From CAXXOK01 sp964640955 (GTDB taxonomy: Bacteria > Bacillota > Clostridia > Christensenellales > Aristaeellaceae), in assembly GCA_964640955.1 (NCBI GenBank), contig CAZXJI010000011.1:58694-122693 (forward strand): a DNA stretch of 64,000 nucleotides, in the 5' to 3' direction. Within the stretch, counting starts at the first letter, position 1, and the number at the start of each line of letters is the position of its first letter. The notes beneath the pieces were generated by a model that saw only the letters and a list, made by a program, of their open reading frames with translations, did no database searches and was not told the origin of the DNA. The translations under genes and the position numbers were made by a program. This document shows positions 1 through 8,368 of the stretch, piece by piece.

Positions 1-2
1 AC

Positions 3-128
3 CAGATTTATTCTTGGAATGAAGGCGTTTCACTATTATATGACGATCAACCCTTAATTATGTATGCAAGAATTGGATTGGCAGGCAACCGCGGTCAGGC
101 GGTCCGCACGTCGGTTATGGCAATTTAG
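3..128 (+). CDS. possible C-terminal end of a gene cut by the window edge
   Basis: The third forward frame is open from the first bases of the window to a TAG at 126-128, giving about 41 codons ending in the residues TSVMAI. The composition is protein-like, with no low-complexity stretch, and the stop is followed about 30 bases later by a promoter-like sequence for the next gene. No family is recognised from so short a tail. It could equally be chance, because one open frame of this length is not rare. Confidence 0.3.
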   Translation, partial: QIYSWNEGVSLLYDDQPLIMYARIGLAGNRGQAVRTSVMAI

Positions 129-158
129 GTATTGTAGTTTTGCTTTGAACGCGTAGCA

Positions 159-167
159 TGATATAAT
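159..167 (+). promoter_or_regulatory. extended -10 promoter for the DUF3795 gene
   Basis: The sequence TGATATAAT is an extended -10 element (TGn followed by TATAAT at 162-167). No good -35 hexamer lies 17 bases upstream, which is usual for extended -10 promoters. It lies about 65 bases before the ATG at 233. Confidence 0.4.
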
Positions 168-232
168 CGGGAATAGAGCTTGCCGGTTTGTTATTCTCCT
201 TTTCTATAAAGAAATTTTGAGGAGGGACCAAC

Positions 233-802
233 ATGATATACCGTCAAAGGAAATATCCTTTGTTTTCAGCCTGCGGATTGAATTGCGGCCTGTGTCCTCG
301 CTATCATACGGACGGAGCGTCCAAGTGTCCCGGTTGCGCTGGGGAGGGCTTTTCCGCAAAACATCCTTCTTGCGGTGCTCTATCTTGCAGTCAGCGCCAC
401 GAGGTTGAATTTTGCTGTCTGTGCGAAGAATACCCTTGCAATAAGTATGATGGCGTTGATATCGCCGATTCCTTCATTACGCATATGAACCAACTCAAAG
501 ATTTCGAGAAAGCAAAAAACATCGGGCTGGATGCTTATGAAGCTGAACTGAATAACAGAGTCGCATTATTAAAATATCTGTTGGAGAACTTTGATGACGG
601 ACGGCGAAAGAGTTTTTTCTGTATTGCGGTCAATTTACTAGACTTACCAGATACGGAATATGTAATAGCACAGATTAAGGATCAAACGCGCAGAGACATC
701 CCCCAAAAAGGAAAAGCTGCCGTTGCTGTTCGTATATTTCAAGCTATGGCAGAGAAAAGGAATATCACGCTGCAGCTACGCAAGAAGCCTAAATCTTCGT
801 AA
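233..802 (+). CDS. DUF3795 domain-containing protein
   Basis: A 189-residue soluble protein of the DUF3795 family. The N-terminal third is cysteine-rich in the typical pattern: CGLNCGLCPRY near residues 14-24, a CPGC pair, further single cysteines, then CLCEEYPC around residue 63-70. This spacing suggests a bound metal or iron-sulfur cluster, but the family has no proven function. The C-terminal two thirds are charged and probably helical. The ATG at 233 is preceded by GAGGAGG at 219-225, so the overlapping longer frame from 217 is not needed. The gene is monocistronic and sits in the AT-richer left end of the window. The family assignment is confident, the function unknown. Confidence 0.9.
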   Translation: MIYRQRKYPLFSACGLNCGLCPRYHTDGASKCPGCAGEGFSAKHPSCGALSCSQRHEVEFCCLCEEYPCNKYDGVDIADSFITHMNQLKDFEKAKNIGLDAYEAELNNRVALLKYLLENFDDGRRKSFFCIAVNLLDLPDTEYVIAQIKDQTRRDIPQKGKAAVAVRIFQAMAEKRNITLQLRKKPKSS

Positions 803-854
803 TCAATTTCTGCTTCAAAGAACCTAAGGGGGCCCTGATCAGTGAGGTTATATT

Positions 855-1571
855 ATGTATTCAACGATTAAGATAGGCGTAATTGGCGATTATGACGGTC
901 GCCCATCGCATATGGCAACCGATGAAGCAATAAAGCATTGCGCTTGTCACTTGGGTCTGAAGCCGGAAATACAGTGGCTCCCCACCGTCTCCCTTGAGAC
1001 AGGCAGGGAGCAAAGTTTGAACGGTTTCGATGCTTTTTGGTGCGCTCCGGGTAACCCTTATAAAAGTGCGCAAGGAGCAATGAATGCAATACAGTTTGCA
1101 AGAGAAAACAACCACCCATTCATTGGGACCTGTGGAGGCTTTCAACATGTTGTGTTAGAGTTTGCCCGCGACGTACTCAGTTTAATTGAGGTTAAGCAGA
1201 TTGATTTTGACCCATACACACCTAATCTATTCATCTCAGCCCTCAATTGCTCACTCATCGGAGAAACGAGAAACATTAATTTAACCAAAGGAACCAAGGC
1301 TGCCCAAATCTATAATACAAAAAAAGCGGAAGAGCGATACAATTGCAATTTCGAGTTGAATGATCAATTTAGAAACCAATTAACGGCCTTTGGCTTTGTG
1401 GTTGCAGGAACTGACGAGGCTGGTCACGCAAGGATACTGGAAATGCCTCAGAACAAGTTTTTCATTGCAACGCTTTTTCAGCCACAATTGAGCTCAACAC
1501 CGGGAAATCCACATAAGCTCATCCTTGCTTTTTTAAAAAGTGCGGATAAATCCAACCAAAGGCAAACATAG
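855..1571 (+). CDS. CTP synthase C-terminal-like glutamine amidotransferase family protein
   Basis: A 238-residue protein resembling the glutaminase (class I GATase) half of CTP synthase without the synthetase half. It belongs to the group usually annotated as CTP synthase C-terminal region-related (seleno)protein. The nucleophile elbow is clear: GTCGGFQ with Cys93. The usual His-Pro-Glu catalytic motif near the C-terminus is replaced by Gln-Pro-Gln (FQPQLSS around residue 210), so the Cys-His-Glu triad appears incomplete. It may be a degenerate hydrolase, a binding protein, or use a different base. The gene begins 52 bases after the DUF3795 gene and may share its transcript. The family is sure, the activity uncertain. 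Confidence 0.85.
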   Translation: MYSTIKIGVIGDYDGRPSHMATDEAIKHCACHLGLKPEIQWLPTVSLETGREQSLNGFDAFWCAPGNPYKSAQGAMNAIQFARENNHPFIGTCGGFQHVVLEFARDVLSLIEVKQIDFDPYTPNLFISALNCSLIGETRNINLTKGTKAAQIYNTKKAEERYNCNFELNDQFRNQLTAFGFVVAGTDEAGHARILEMPQNKFFIATLFQPQLSSTPGNPHKLILAFLKSADKSNQRQT

Positions 1572-1861
1572 CTTTGGCAATTACAGTTTGTTGGGTTGCT
1601 ATGAGATATTTGTTGACTGATGCCGAAAACCATTCATGCAGATTTCCGAGTTTGCCTTTATGAACGACGACACTTCCTTAATCCACCTTGAATGTTACAA
1701 GAGATAAAACAGGCTAACGCTGTGTCGGTCTATTTTTCGTTTGCAGATATTTTAATCTACCTCGTTATCAGTTATTATTTAATCGACCGAATACGTATAT
1801 AAATCTGAATTTGCGTACATTGTGTATATAATAACAATGTTGGTCGTTAAGAGAGAATACA

Positions 1862-2380
1862 ATGAATGCATTTCTTACAGTAATACCGCTTATTGTTATA
1901 AGGTTCGGACTTTTAGGAATATTAGACAAGAAAGCACTACGACGCGCTGCCCTTTTCGCTCCGCTGCTTGGGAAAGAAAAAGTGGCGTACTGGTTTTATC
2001 AAACTTCTAATATTGCATTTTTCGTATATCTGTGTTTTCTCAGGATTACGACCGACCCATTCTGGCTTTATACAGGATTGGTGATATATGGATTGGGAGT
2101 CTTGCTGTGTGTTAGATCCGTAATTGATTTTGCCAGACCAAAGGAGAACGGTATCAATGTTTCTGGGCTCTACAGGATTTCCCGCAATCCGATGTATCTG
2201 GCATATTTCGTCCTCTTTTTTGGTTGTGTGCTGCTCACACGCTCTTTGATACTGTTTATTATACTATTCGTTTTTCAAATATCAGCACATTGGATTATCC
2301 GGTCGGAAGAACGATGGTGCATTGATAAGTTTGGCGAGGAATATGTTAATTACATGTGCAAGGTAAGGCGTTACATCTAG
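1862..2380 (+). CDS. isoprenylcysteine carboxyl methyltransferase / phospholipid methyltransferase family membrane protein
   Basis: A 172-residue integral membrane protein with about four to five hydrophobic segments. The C-terminal half carries the family signature: GLYRISRNPMYLAYF (SAM-binding RNPMY motif) followed by two hydrophobic helices, then RSEERW and a closing Y-x-x-Y-x-x-x-V-R-R-Y segment. Proteins of this kind methylate small lipids or isoprenoid-linked thiols in the membrane. The bacterial members are mostly uncharacterised. The ATG at 1862 follows a weak AGAGAG SD. A -10-like TATAAT lies at 1827-1832. The gene stands alone and is AT-rich like its left neighbours. Confidence 0.85.
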   Translation: MNAFLTVIPLIVIRFGLLGILDKKALRRAALFAPLLGKEKVAYWFYQTSNIAFFVYLCFLRITTDPFWLYTGLVIYGLGVLLCVRSVIDFARPKENGINVSGLYRISRNPMYLAYFVLFFGCVLLTRSLILFIILFVFQISAHWIIRSEERWCIDKFGEEYVNYMCKVRRYI

Positions 2381-2552
2381 AGGTATTTCTTCAAATGAGC
2401 ATTATAAAATCTGCTGAATAACATCTTGCATGTTTTTCGTCCTTTTATTCTGACTTCTTTATTGATGAATACGACTTGTAGATTCTATTGTGGAAGTTGA
2501 TATAATAAACGCATTCTGGGGGACATTCAGAAAAAAGTATCCTGCGGGGACC

Positions 2553-2604
2553 GCGGCCTGCCGGAACTGCACTTACTTGTGCAATTATATTTCCAGCAGG
2601 CCGC
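2553..2604. repeat. inverted repeat / hairpin
   Basis: GCGGCCTGCCGGAA at 2553-2566 pairs imperfectly with TTCCAGCAGGCCGC at 2591-2604, and a second short pair GTGCA/TGCAC lies inside. There is no U tract after it. The role is unknown. Confidence 0.5.
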
Positions 2605-2848
2605 ATAATTGGCGTATAATAACCATACGTCGATTTTTATGGCGCGTGACCGATCAGCTAAACATAGGATCAGCCGTGCAGGTCAGTTCCGCTATGGTTT
2701 GGAACATTCAGCTATAACGCGATCTTTTCTTGACACCTGCTCCTCCTCTTTGAATGCCTGAACATCATTCATTCTAGCGGAGTATCAATGGCTTTGCCAT
2801 TACTTTATGAAATTGCAAACTCTATTATATTCCACCCGATTCTTTGCA

Positions 2849-2917
2849 AACTGGGGGTGCAGACGAAAAGCTTGGGGCTCAGTGCCTGAGTCCAACTTTT
2901 CGTCCGCACCCCCAGTT
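2849..2917. repeat. long inverted repeat, about 26-bp arms
   Basis: The arms at 2849-2875 and 2892-2917 are complementary apart from a few positions (core AACTGGGGGTGC / GCACCCCCAGTT). The spacer is about 16 bases. It could be a strong hairpin or the remains of a small non-autonomous element. Confidence 0.55.
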
Positions 2918-2981
2918 TTCCCGAAATTCACGCAAATTCCGTCACAGCTCGAATTCCTTTGCCCTGTAAGGCATGCAACAC

Positions 2982-3028
2982 AAAAGACGCTGGAGAACCT
3001 CGCTTTTCGAGGTTCTCCAGCGTCTTTT
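2982..3028. terminator. strong bidirectional rho-independent terminator
   Basis: A perfect 21-bp stem (2982-3002 with 3008-3028) closes a five-base loop. It starts with four A and ends with four T, so it can work in both directions. No adjacent complete gene obviously uses it, which fits a rearranged junction. Confidence 0.75.
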
Positions 3029-3083
3029 AACTTCTTATATTTTCTGGTATTTTCCGTCAACGTCCGAATGAACTTACGCATCG

Positions 3084-3135
3084 AAATCAGGTGACGGGCA
3101 ACCGTCCGTGGGTTCGAATCCCACCCGCTCCGCCA
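3084..3135 (+). pseudogene. tRNA-Ser 3' fragment (anticodon arm to CCA)
   Basis: The 3' half of a type II tRNA is intact: anticodon-stem 3' strand (3087-3091), a long variable arm with a GACGG/CCGTC stem (3093-3106), the T arm GTGGG-TTCGAAT-CCCAC (3108-3124), acceptor strand CCGCTCC (3125-3131), discriminator G and encoded CCA. The long variable arm and G discriminator point to tRNA-Ser, and CGA at 3082-3084 sits where the anticodon should be. No matching 5' half (GGAGCGG acceptor, D arm) lies upstream, so this is a fragment. A diverged second copy lies at 31664-31715. Confidence 0.7.
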
Positions 3136-3142
3136 CTCATAA

Positions 3143-3174
3143 GGCTTTCCTCGTTTTGAGGAAGGCCGTTTTTT
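3143..3174 (+). terminator. terminator behind the tRNA fragment
   Basis: GGCTTTCCTC (3143-3152) pairs with GAGGAAGGCC (3158-3167), one G-U pair, followed by GTTTTTT. The same terminator follows the second tRNA fragment near 31.7 kb. Confidence 0.75.
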
Positions 3175-3610
3175 GATTCTGCAAACATGTGGTTTTACCC
3201 GCCGCCGCTGATTCTTTGTACACCGGGGTCGCCGCCACTCCCCGGTTCGGCCGGGGTTCGTTGCGGGCGGTGCATTATGCGCTTCAATTTTTCGCTGTAA
3301 AGCCTGCCCACTGCGCAGATGCTTGCTGGTAAACGATAACGATTGTAACATAAATTTTCTATAAGCCATGGCAAGAAACGCATATGGAACTCTATGCGAA
3401 CGCCGACGGCATTGGGAAGATATATATTGATTGAGGTAAGTGCTGAGTAAAGGCTCTTCGCGTCTGCCTTCGTATAGCGCCGCCGCTTCGGGCTCAAAAA
3501 CCTTGAAAGAGCGACGCTATTCCCGGGGTTTTCCTCCCTGGAATCGGCGGCGCTCCGCATCGGCGGCCGCAAAGCGGAATTGGAAAGCGTGATTTTAGGA
3601 GCGTGGAATT

Positions 3611-5398
3611 ATGAAGAAGCAGATGGCATTCCTGATTACAATCATCCTGTTTTCATTCTTAGCCATCACGTGCGCCACCGCTGCCGTCGTGAACCTCACT
3701 TCCGACGGCAGCTACACCATACAAAGCACCGACGATGCCATCAATATTGCCGCGGGAGTCGACATGACGCTGACGGGAACGGGCGGCGCCGGAACCTATG
3801 TGTCCTGCGGAGCGGGCGTATCGCTTACGCTGGATGGCGTTACCCTAACGCCTACGGTTAACGCAAGTCCCATCACCTTTAACGGCGCCGGCAACACCCT
3901 GACGCTTGCGTCCACCAACACCGTAACCACGGGTTCGACAATAGGGCGTGCCGGAATCCGGGTAAACAGCGGCGTTACGCTTACCATCAACGGAAGCGGC
4001 ACGCTCAACGTTACCGGCGGCCTGTCCTCCGCCGCGATCGGCTCCGACCGGCTGGCGAATTACGGAACGATCATCATCGATAGCGGAAACATCAACGCAA
4101 CGGCGATCCCTGGCATGGTGGGCTCAGGGAATAATACAACGTATGGCGGCGCGGCGATAGGCAACGGCTCCTACAAGTTTAGAAACGGCAGCATGCCAAG
4201 CGGCGGAACGATCTATATTTATGGAGGCAATATCGTTGCGAGAAGCCACGCTACCTGCGGCTCGGCCATCGGAGGCGCGTATCGGGCCAAGGCGGGCGTG
4301 ATCAATATCTGCGGCGGTACGGTTGATGCCGAGATTCTCGCGGCATCCAATAACAATGCTGAAGGGATTTACGGTACCGCCATCGGCGGAGGCAGTCAAA
4401 GGTCGGTCTCCGGTACCTCGAATATGTATACAATCAATATTTCCGGCGGAACGATTAAGGCAACGAATGCGATTCCTGACAAATTTGGCGGGTCGGCAAT
4501 CGGCAACTCTTACGGTGCCAAAGGAGGAACCATTAACATCTCCGGCGGTGAGATTACAGCGACAACAAGCAGTTACTGCTCCGCCATCGGAGGAGGCCGG
4601 GAAGCAAGCGGAGGTACAATTAATATCAGTGGAGGAATTATAAGAACATCAAATTCCAATCACTACGCCAGCTGCTTCGGTTTGGGAAACGGGGAAGCCT
4701 ACAACCCATCTTCGGTCTCCTGTGGCATTACGATAAGCGGCGGGCTTATCTACGCAAGCGGTAATGGTTCTGATATAAACACCAACGCCGGCATTACGAT
4801 AAGCGGAGACGCGGCCGTATTTATGGCGCACGATACGACGGTCGAAACGCCAACCTGCACGACCGGGCACATCCATATGAACCCCACGAGCGCGGATTAT
4901 GCAGGCAATTGCCCGTACGGTATTGATATCGACGCGTCCTGGTCCGGGGCGCTGGGCGGGTATTTCCGCCCGTACACCTTATCCTACGACCTTAACGGAG
5001 GCACGGGCACCGTTCCTTCTTCGGATGGCCCCTACCACATGGGAACCCTGGGAATGGCAAGCGTAACGGAAAGGAACGTCATGTCCAGCGTCAGCGTGAC
5101 CGCCGCGAGCTCGAGCGGGTTTTCAAAAAGCGGCGCCCAGTTTACCGGCTGGAATACGGAAGACAACGGAAGCGGCACTTCCTATGCGGTAGGGTCCGGC
5201 GTGAGCATTCCGTTTGACACGGCGACGACGGATTCCGTTTTGTATGCGCAGTGGTTGGCCGTGCCCATCGACGTGCCGAAGACGGGAGAAGATACATCGC
5301 TGTTTTATCTATGCTTGTCGGCCACGGCACTTTCGCTTGTGGGCCTGGCCGTGCTGTTGGCCGTCGATATGAAGCGCCGCATGAAAACGAAGCGTTAA
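3611..5398 (+). CDS. LPXTG-type cell-wall surface protein with glycine-rich repeats
   Basis: A 595-residue secreted protein. The N-terminus has a signal peptide (MKKQ plus a hydrophobic segment, cleavage near residue 24). The middle (about 40-440) is built of GGTINISGG-like turns typical of parallel beta-helix adhesins or carbohydrate-binding surface proteins. A Listeria-Bacteroides (InlB B-type) repeat follows at about 455-550, with YDLNGGTG at its start, GWNTEDNGSG inside and LYAQW at its end. The C-terminus is a sorting signal: VPKTG at 555-559, a hydrophobic helix and a basic tail RRMKTKR. It should be covalently attached to peptidoglycan by a sortase, and a class B sortase gene lies just downstream. 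AGGAG precedes the ATG. The ligand is unknown. Confidence 0.92.
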   Translation: MKKQMAFLITIILFSFLAITCATAAVVNLTSDGSYTIQSTDDAINIAAGVDMTLTGTGGAGTYVSCGAGVSLTLDGVTLTPTVNASPITFNGAGNTLTLASTNTVTTGSTIGRAGIRVNSGVTLTINGSGTLNVTGGLSSAAIGSDRLANYGTIIIDSGNINATAIPGMVGSGNNTTYGGAAIGNGSYKFRNGSMPSGGTIYIYGGNIVARSHATCGSAIGGAYRAKAGVINICGGTVDAEILAASNNNAEGIYGTAIGGGSQRSVSGTSNMYTINISGGTIKATNAIPDKFGGSAIGNSYGAKGGTINISGGEITATTSSYCSAIGGGREASGGTINISGGIIRTSNSNHYASCFGLGNGEAYNPSSVSCGITISGGLIYASGNGSDINTNAGITISGDAAVFMAHDTTVETPTCTTGHIHMNPTSADYAGNCPYGIDIDASWSGALGGYFRPYTLSYDLNGGTGTVPSSDGPYHMGTLGMASVTERNVMSSVSVTAASSSGFSKSGAQFTGWNTEDNGSGTSYAVGSGVSIPFDTATTDSVLYAQWLAVPIDVPKTGEDTSLFYLCLSATALSLVGLAVLLAVDMKRRMKTKR

Positions 5399-5733
5399 GG
5401 CGACGGATGCGATGAAGAGCGGGGCTCGTTCCCGACCGTCGGCTTGAAACCGTCAACCCGCTTCATAACAAAAACGAATCGGTTCAATGATTTCCGCCGG
5501 TGGCGACCGGATTTGTCCGCCACCGGCGGAATATCCAATTGCCGGGGCCTTGCACGACCGGAGCATCCCGCCGCGCGGGAGCTTCGTTGTTGAAGAACGT
5601 TTCCAGTTCGGCTGACCGAGAGCGAAGCGAACGAGCCAAAGCCGCAAGCTCAAAAAGCGGCGAAGTTTGCTTTTTGGATACTCAGAAACGGAGGAACCCC
5701 CCGACTGTAATGCTTGATTATCCGAGGTGCAAC
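5399..5733. other. intergenic region with a perfect 13-bp hairpin
   Basis: This 335-base gap separates the surface protein from the sortase. A perfect inverted repeat TCCGCCGGTGGCG (5493-5505) / CGCCACCGGCGGA (5518-5530) has no U tract and may attenuate read-through or protect RNA ends. A longer in-frame extension of the sortase frame runs back to 5500, but it lacks an SD and has non-protein-like composition. Confidence 0.5.
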
Positions 5734-6684
5734 ATGCAACGCGGCAGGAACTATCGGCAGACCCCGCTGGTAAGGAAACGCTTTCGCTGGCGCGTACCGT
5801 TGGTTTATCTGTGTTCCGCCGTTCTGATATTCAGCGTCGTGATGCTGACGATGTACCAGGCTCATTCCAATGAGAATCGGGCCCAGCAGGCGGAGCTTTC
5901 CGCACGTCACAAGGCGGAGCTGCAGCAGGAGCAGGCCGGGGAAACCGTCGCTGCAAACACCGAGGCCCCCACCGCAACGCCGGAAGTCGTTTCTGCGGCG
6001 GCTTCGCTTACCGCGGCTCCTTTGGCAACCACCGCCCCCAAACAGACCTTCTTTCAGGTGATCGGGCTGACGAGAAGTTCCCTCAAATCCTTCGTAAAAC
6101 AGAATGACGACACCGTGGGCTGGCTAACCATTGAAGGGCTGGTAGACCAGCCCGTGGTATACCGGGACAACAGCTATTACCTCACCCATGATTTTAATAA
6201 GCACAGCAACTCATGCGGTGCGATCTTCATGGACATGAACACGCCGATCCACAGCGACACGCAGAACCTGTTGATCTACGGCCATAACATGAGGGACGGC
6301 AGCATGTTCGGGCGCTTGATTAAATATATAAAAAGCAATTATCTTCACAACCACTACATCGTGCGGTTCGATACGCGGATCGAAAGCTTCACCTATCTTA
6401 TCTTTGCCGTGGATCAGGTTTCGCTCGATTATACGGCCCGGAATTTTCTGAACTTCGCCAGGTATTCGCCTTTTTACGACGAGGATGATTTTAACGCCTA
6501 TATCGATGACGTATATGAGCACTCGCTGTATACCCGTTATCTGGATGTGGATTATACGGATACGCTTCTAACCCTGGTCACGTGCATAGGCGACGACCGG
6601 CTGATCCTTGTGGCGCGCAGGCAGCGGGAAAACGAAACGGAATCTGAAATCCAACACTGCCTGCTGAATTTGTGTATGCGGTAA
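5734..6684 (+). CDS. srtB: class B sortase
   Basis: A membrane-anchored cysteine transpeptidase that joins sorting-signal proteins to the cell wall. Near the N-terminus, basic residues RKRFRWR precede one membrane helix (VYLCSAVLIFSVVML), followed by a Thr/Ala/Pro-rich linker and the sortase fold. The class B hallmarks are all visible: YGHNM with the catalytic His, TLVTC with the catalytic Cys (about residue 284), and the Arg of LILVARR. The ATG at 5734 has CGAGG six bases upstream. ATG 5710 in the same frame is an alternative, with GGAGG but a 15-base spacer. It is next to a single VPKTG protein, so this is probably a dedicated sortase-substrate pair. Confidence 0.93.
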   Translation: MQRGRNYRQTPLVRKRFRWRVPLVYLCSAVLIFSVVMLTMYQAHSNENRAQQAELSARHKAELQQEQAGETVAANTEAPTATPEVVSAAASLTAAPLATTAPKQTFFQVIGLTRSSLKSFVKQNDDTVGWLTIEGLVDQPVVYRDNSYYLTHDFNKHSNSCGAIFMDMNTPIHSDTQNLLIYGHNMRDGSMFGRLIKYIKSNYLHNHYIVRFDTRIESFTYLIFAVDQVSLDYTARNFLNFARYSPFYDEDDFNAYIDDVYEHSLYTRYLDVDYTDTLLTLVTCIGDDRLILVARRQRENETESEIQHCLLNLCMR

Positions 6685-7163
6685 TGCCGGCAGCGCGCAG
6701 GGGATTGAATCATCGTTTACCTGGTTGAGGCTGCATTGACGTGTTTTCTTGCCTGTATTTTCGCAGGGAACCATCCCATCGATAAGGTAAGCCGGCGCCG
6801 TACGTTTGGGTATGTGGAAAACTCGGCAGAACCGCTCCTGATGCATGACGGGCGGATATACGTCCCATAGCCATTGATACTTGCCTTGATCCGGCACGAA
6901 GATCACCACCAATTCTCTCGAATGGTCAGCGGGTGAGCTTGCTAAACCGTACCTTCGCGAATCTGGAAGCTGAGACGGCTTTCTAAAATGGTACAACTGT
7001 TGTTGCGTTTCGTTCGTCATATGATAGGGAACCGTGTTTTGAAGGGGCCGCCGCCCCTATGGGGACAAAGCGCCGGCGGCCACGCAGCCGGGGCGGCACG
7101 TGTTTGCGCGGGCGGGCGAATCGCCGATGCCGTTGATTTGTCCGACAAAAAGGAGGAAAACGA
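6685..7163. other. gene-free gap, possible gene remnants
   Basis: There is no convincing gene in these 479 bases. A minus-strand frame (6568-7020) overlaps the sortase end and lacks an SD. A forward frame around 6713-6869 reads like a short stretch of protein but has no start signal. Either could be a decayed remnant. Confidence 0.4.
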
Positions 7164-8258
7164 ATGAAACGCTTGCTGGCAGCATTTCTGGCGGCCGTTG
7201 CCGCCGCAGCGCCGTTTGCAGGCATGGCGGAGCAGGAATGGTACCATGTGCAGGAGTTGCGGGAGGCGACCCGGGACGGCTGGCACCAGACCTACGAAAC
7301 CCCGTGGCGTACCGTACGGGTTGACGTGGATATCGAGGTGCCGGACGTGGAAGCTTTCCCGATGATTCGGGTGCGGAAAATGCAGCCCGTCGACGTGACG
7401 AAGTTGAATTTTGAAAACCTGGACGTCCGCGTGAACGTGGCCGGTGATTTTTACGCCGTGGAAGGCGCTTTCCCGCAAAGCTCCGCCAAGAGCGCCGATT
7501 TCAAATCCATACTGGATTTTGGCGACAGCGTTCCGGACTGCCTTCCGGAAAACAACGGGACGACCTATCAGGAGGCGCTGGACGTGATCGACAAAGCGCT
7601 CTGCGCCCTGTGCGGCCGGGGGCTTGCGGACGTCTATATCAAGCAGACGCGGGTGGTAAGCCGCTATTACAAGTACAAGGTCGTGGACGGCGAACGGGTT
7701 TGGCTCGATCCCGTAAACGACCGCGGGTTTTATCAGTTTGACGGGCGGCAGTTATTTCACGGCATTCCCGACGAGTATTGCGGTAATTATACGACCGACG
7801 GCAAAGCGCCGGCGTTCGGGGATATCGGCGTCTCCGTTGCGGATGGCGACACGTGGGGATTCCATCTGGGATGGCTTAACGAAACGGGGGTCCTTTACGA
7901 CGACGTTCCCATCCTTTCCTTTGAAAAAGCGAAGGCCGCCTACGAGGAGCTGATTGAGAAAGGCTTGGTTCGGGACGTATTGGAGGCGCGGCTGTGCTAT
8001 ACCTCCTACATCGATCCCGACGACAGCGATGTTTTTTATCTCCTGCCGGTATGGTACGCCCGCTGCGTTTACGCCAAGAAGGCGGATACGGAGTTCCCGA
8101 CCTTTACGGACCCCAACACGGGCGAGGTCTACACGGATAACCCTCAATATGAGGAGCTGGTCTTTGAGGCGCAGAAGGGGACGCTCATGGACTGGGACGA
8201 CAGCCGGCGGGACAGGCGGGACGTGCCGGAGATCGTCACATGGGATCAAGTTGAGTAG
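7164..8258 (+). CDS. secreted hypothetical protein
   Basis: A 364-residue exported protein with a typical signal peptide (MKRLLAAFLAAVAAAAPFAGMAEQ, cleavage near residue 22) and no lipobox or membrane anchor. The mature part is rich in aromatic and acidic residues, with segments such as YKYKVVDGERVW and YLLPVWYARCVY that recall the Clostridial secreted DUF6034 type. That match is from memory of style and is weak. GGAGG lies well placed before the ATG. The gene is transcribed alone and ends at a strong terminator (8311-8343). It faces the ECF sigma/anti-sigma pair, and an envelope role is possible but unproven. Confidence 0.8.
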   Translation: MKRLLAAFLAAVAAAAPFAGMAEQEWYHVQELREATRDGWHQTYETPWRTVRVDVDIEVPDVEAFPMIRVRKMQPVDVTKLNFENLDVRVNVAGDFYAVEGAFPQSSAKSADFKSILDFGDSVPDCLPENNGTTYQEALDVIDKALCALCGRGLADVYIKQTRVVSRYYKYKVVDGERVWLDPVNDRGFYQFDGRQLFHGIPDEYCGNYTTDGKAPAFGDIGVSVADGDTWGFHLGWLNETGVLYDDVPILSFEKAKAAYEELIEKGLVRDVLEARLCYTSYIDPDDSDVFYLLPVWYARCVYAKKADTEFPTFTDPNTGEVYTDNPQYEELVFEAQKGTLMDWDDSRRDRRDVPEIVTWDQVE

Positions 8259-8310
8259 ACGATAAAACAAAGGGTCTTATGCAGATAATCCGTACAATCG
8301 AATCAACTGT

Positions 8311-8343
8311 GCGCGGGGCAACCGTCGTTGCCCCGCGCTTTTG
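8311..8343 (+). terminator. rho-independent terminator between convergent genes
   Basis: GCGCGGGGCAAC (8311-8322) pairs with GTTGCCCCGCGC (8327-8338) around a four-base loop, followed by TTTT. It ends the secreted-protein transcript and may also stop the opposing transcript. Confidence 0.85.
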
Positions 8344-8368
8344 CATCCTTCCTCGACGCACGGGCCGC

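Larger units (their letters stand above)
2381..3610. other. 1.2-kb gene-free stretch with hairpins, terminator and tRNA fragment
   Basis: No open frame here looks like a real gene; the frames present have no SD and odd composition. Instead the stretch holds three long inverted repeats (2553-2604, 2849-2917, 2982-3028), a tRNA-Ser 3' fragment at 3084-3135 with its own terminator, and a GC-rich leader (3180-3610) before the surface-protein gene. GC content rises sharply across it. It reads as a junction between two different chromosomal segments. Confidence 0.6.

Noticed and set aside
2490..2717. 75-codon forward frame in the gene-free stretch
   Set aside because: No SD at a useful distance, odd composition and it runs through a strong inverted repeat.
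3084..3135. Complete tRNA-Ser gene
   Set aside because: No acceptor 5' strand (GGAGCGG), D arm or 5' anticodon-stem strand is present upstream, so only a 3' fragment can be claimed.
6568..7020. 150-codon minus-strand frame after the sortase gene
   Set aside because: It overlaps the 3' end of the sortase gene by over 100 bases, lacks an SD and matches no family I recognise.
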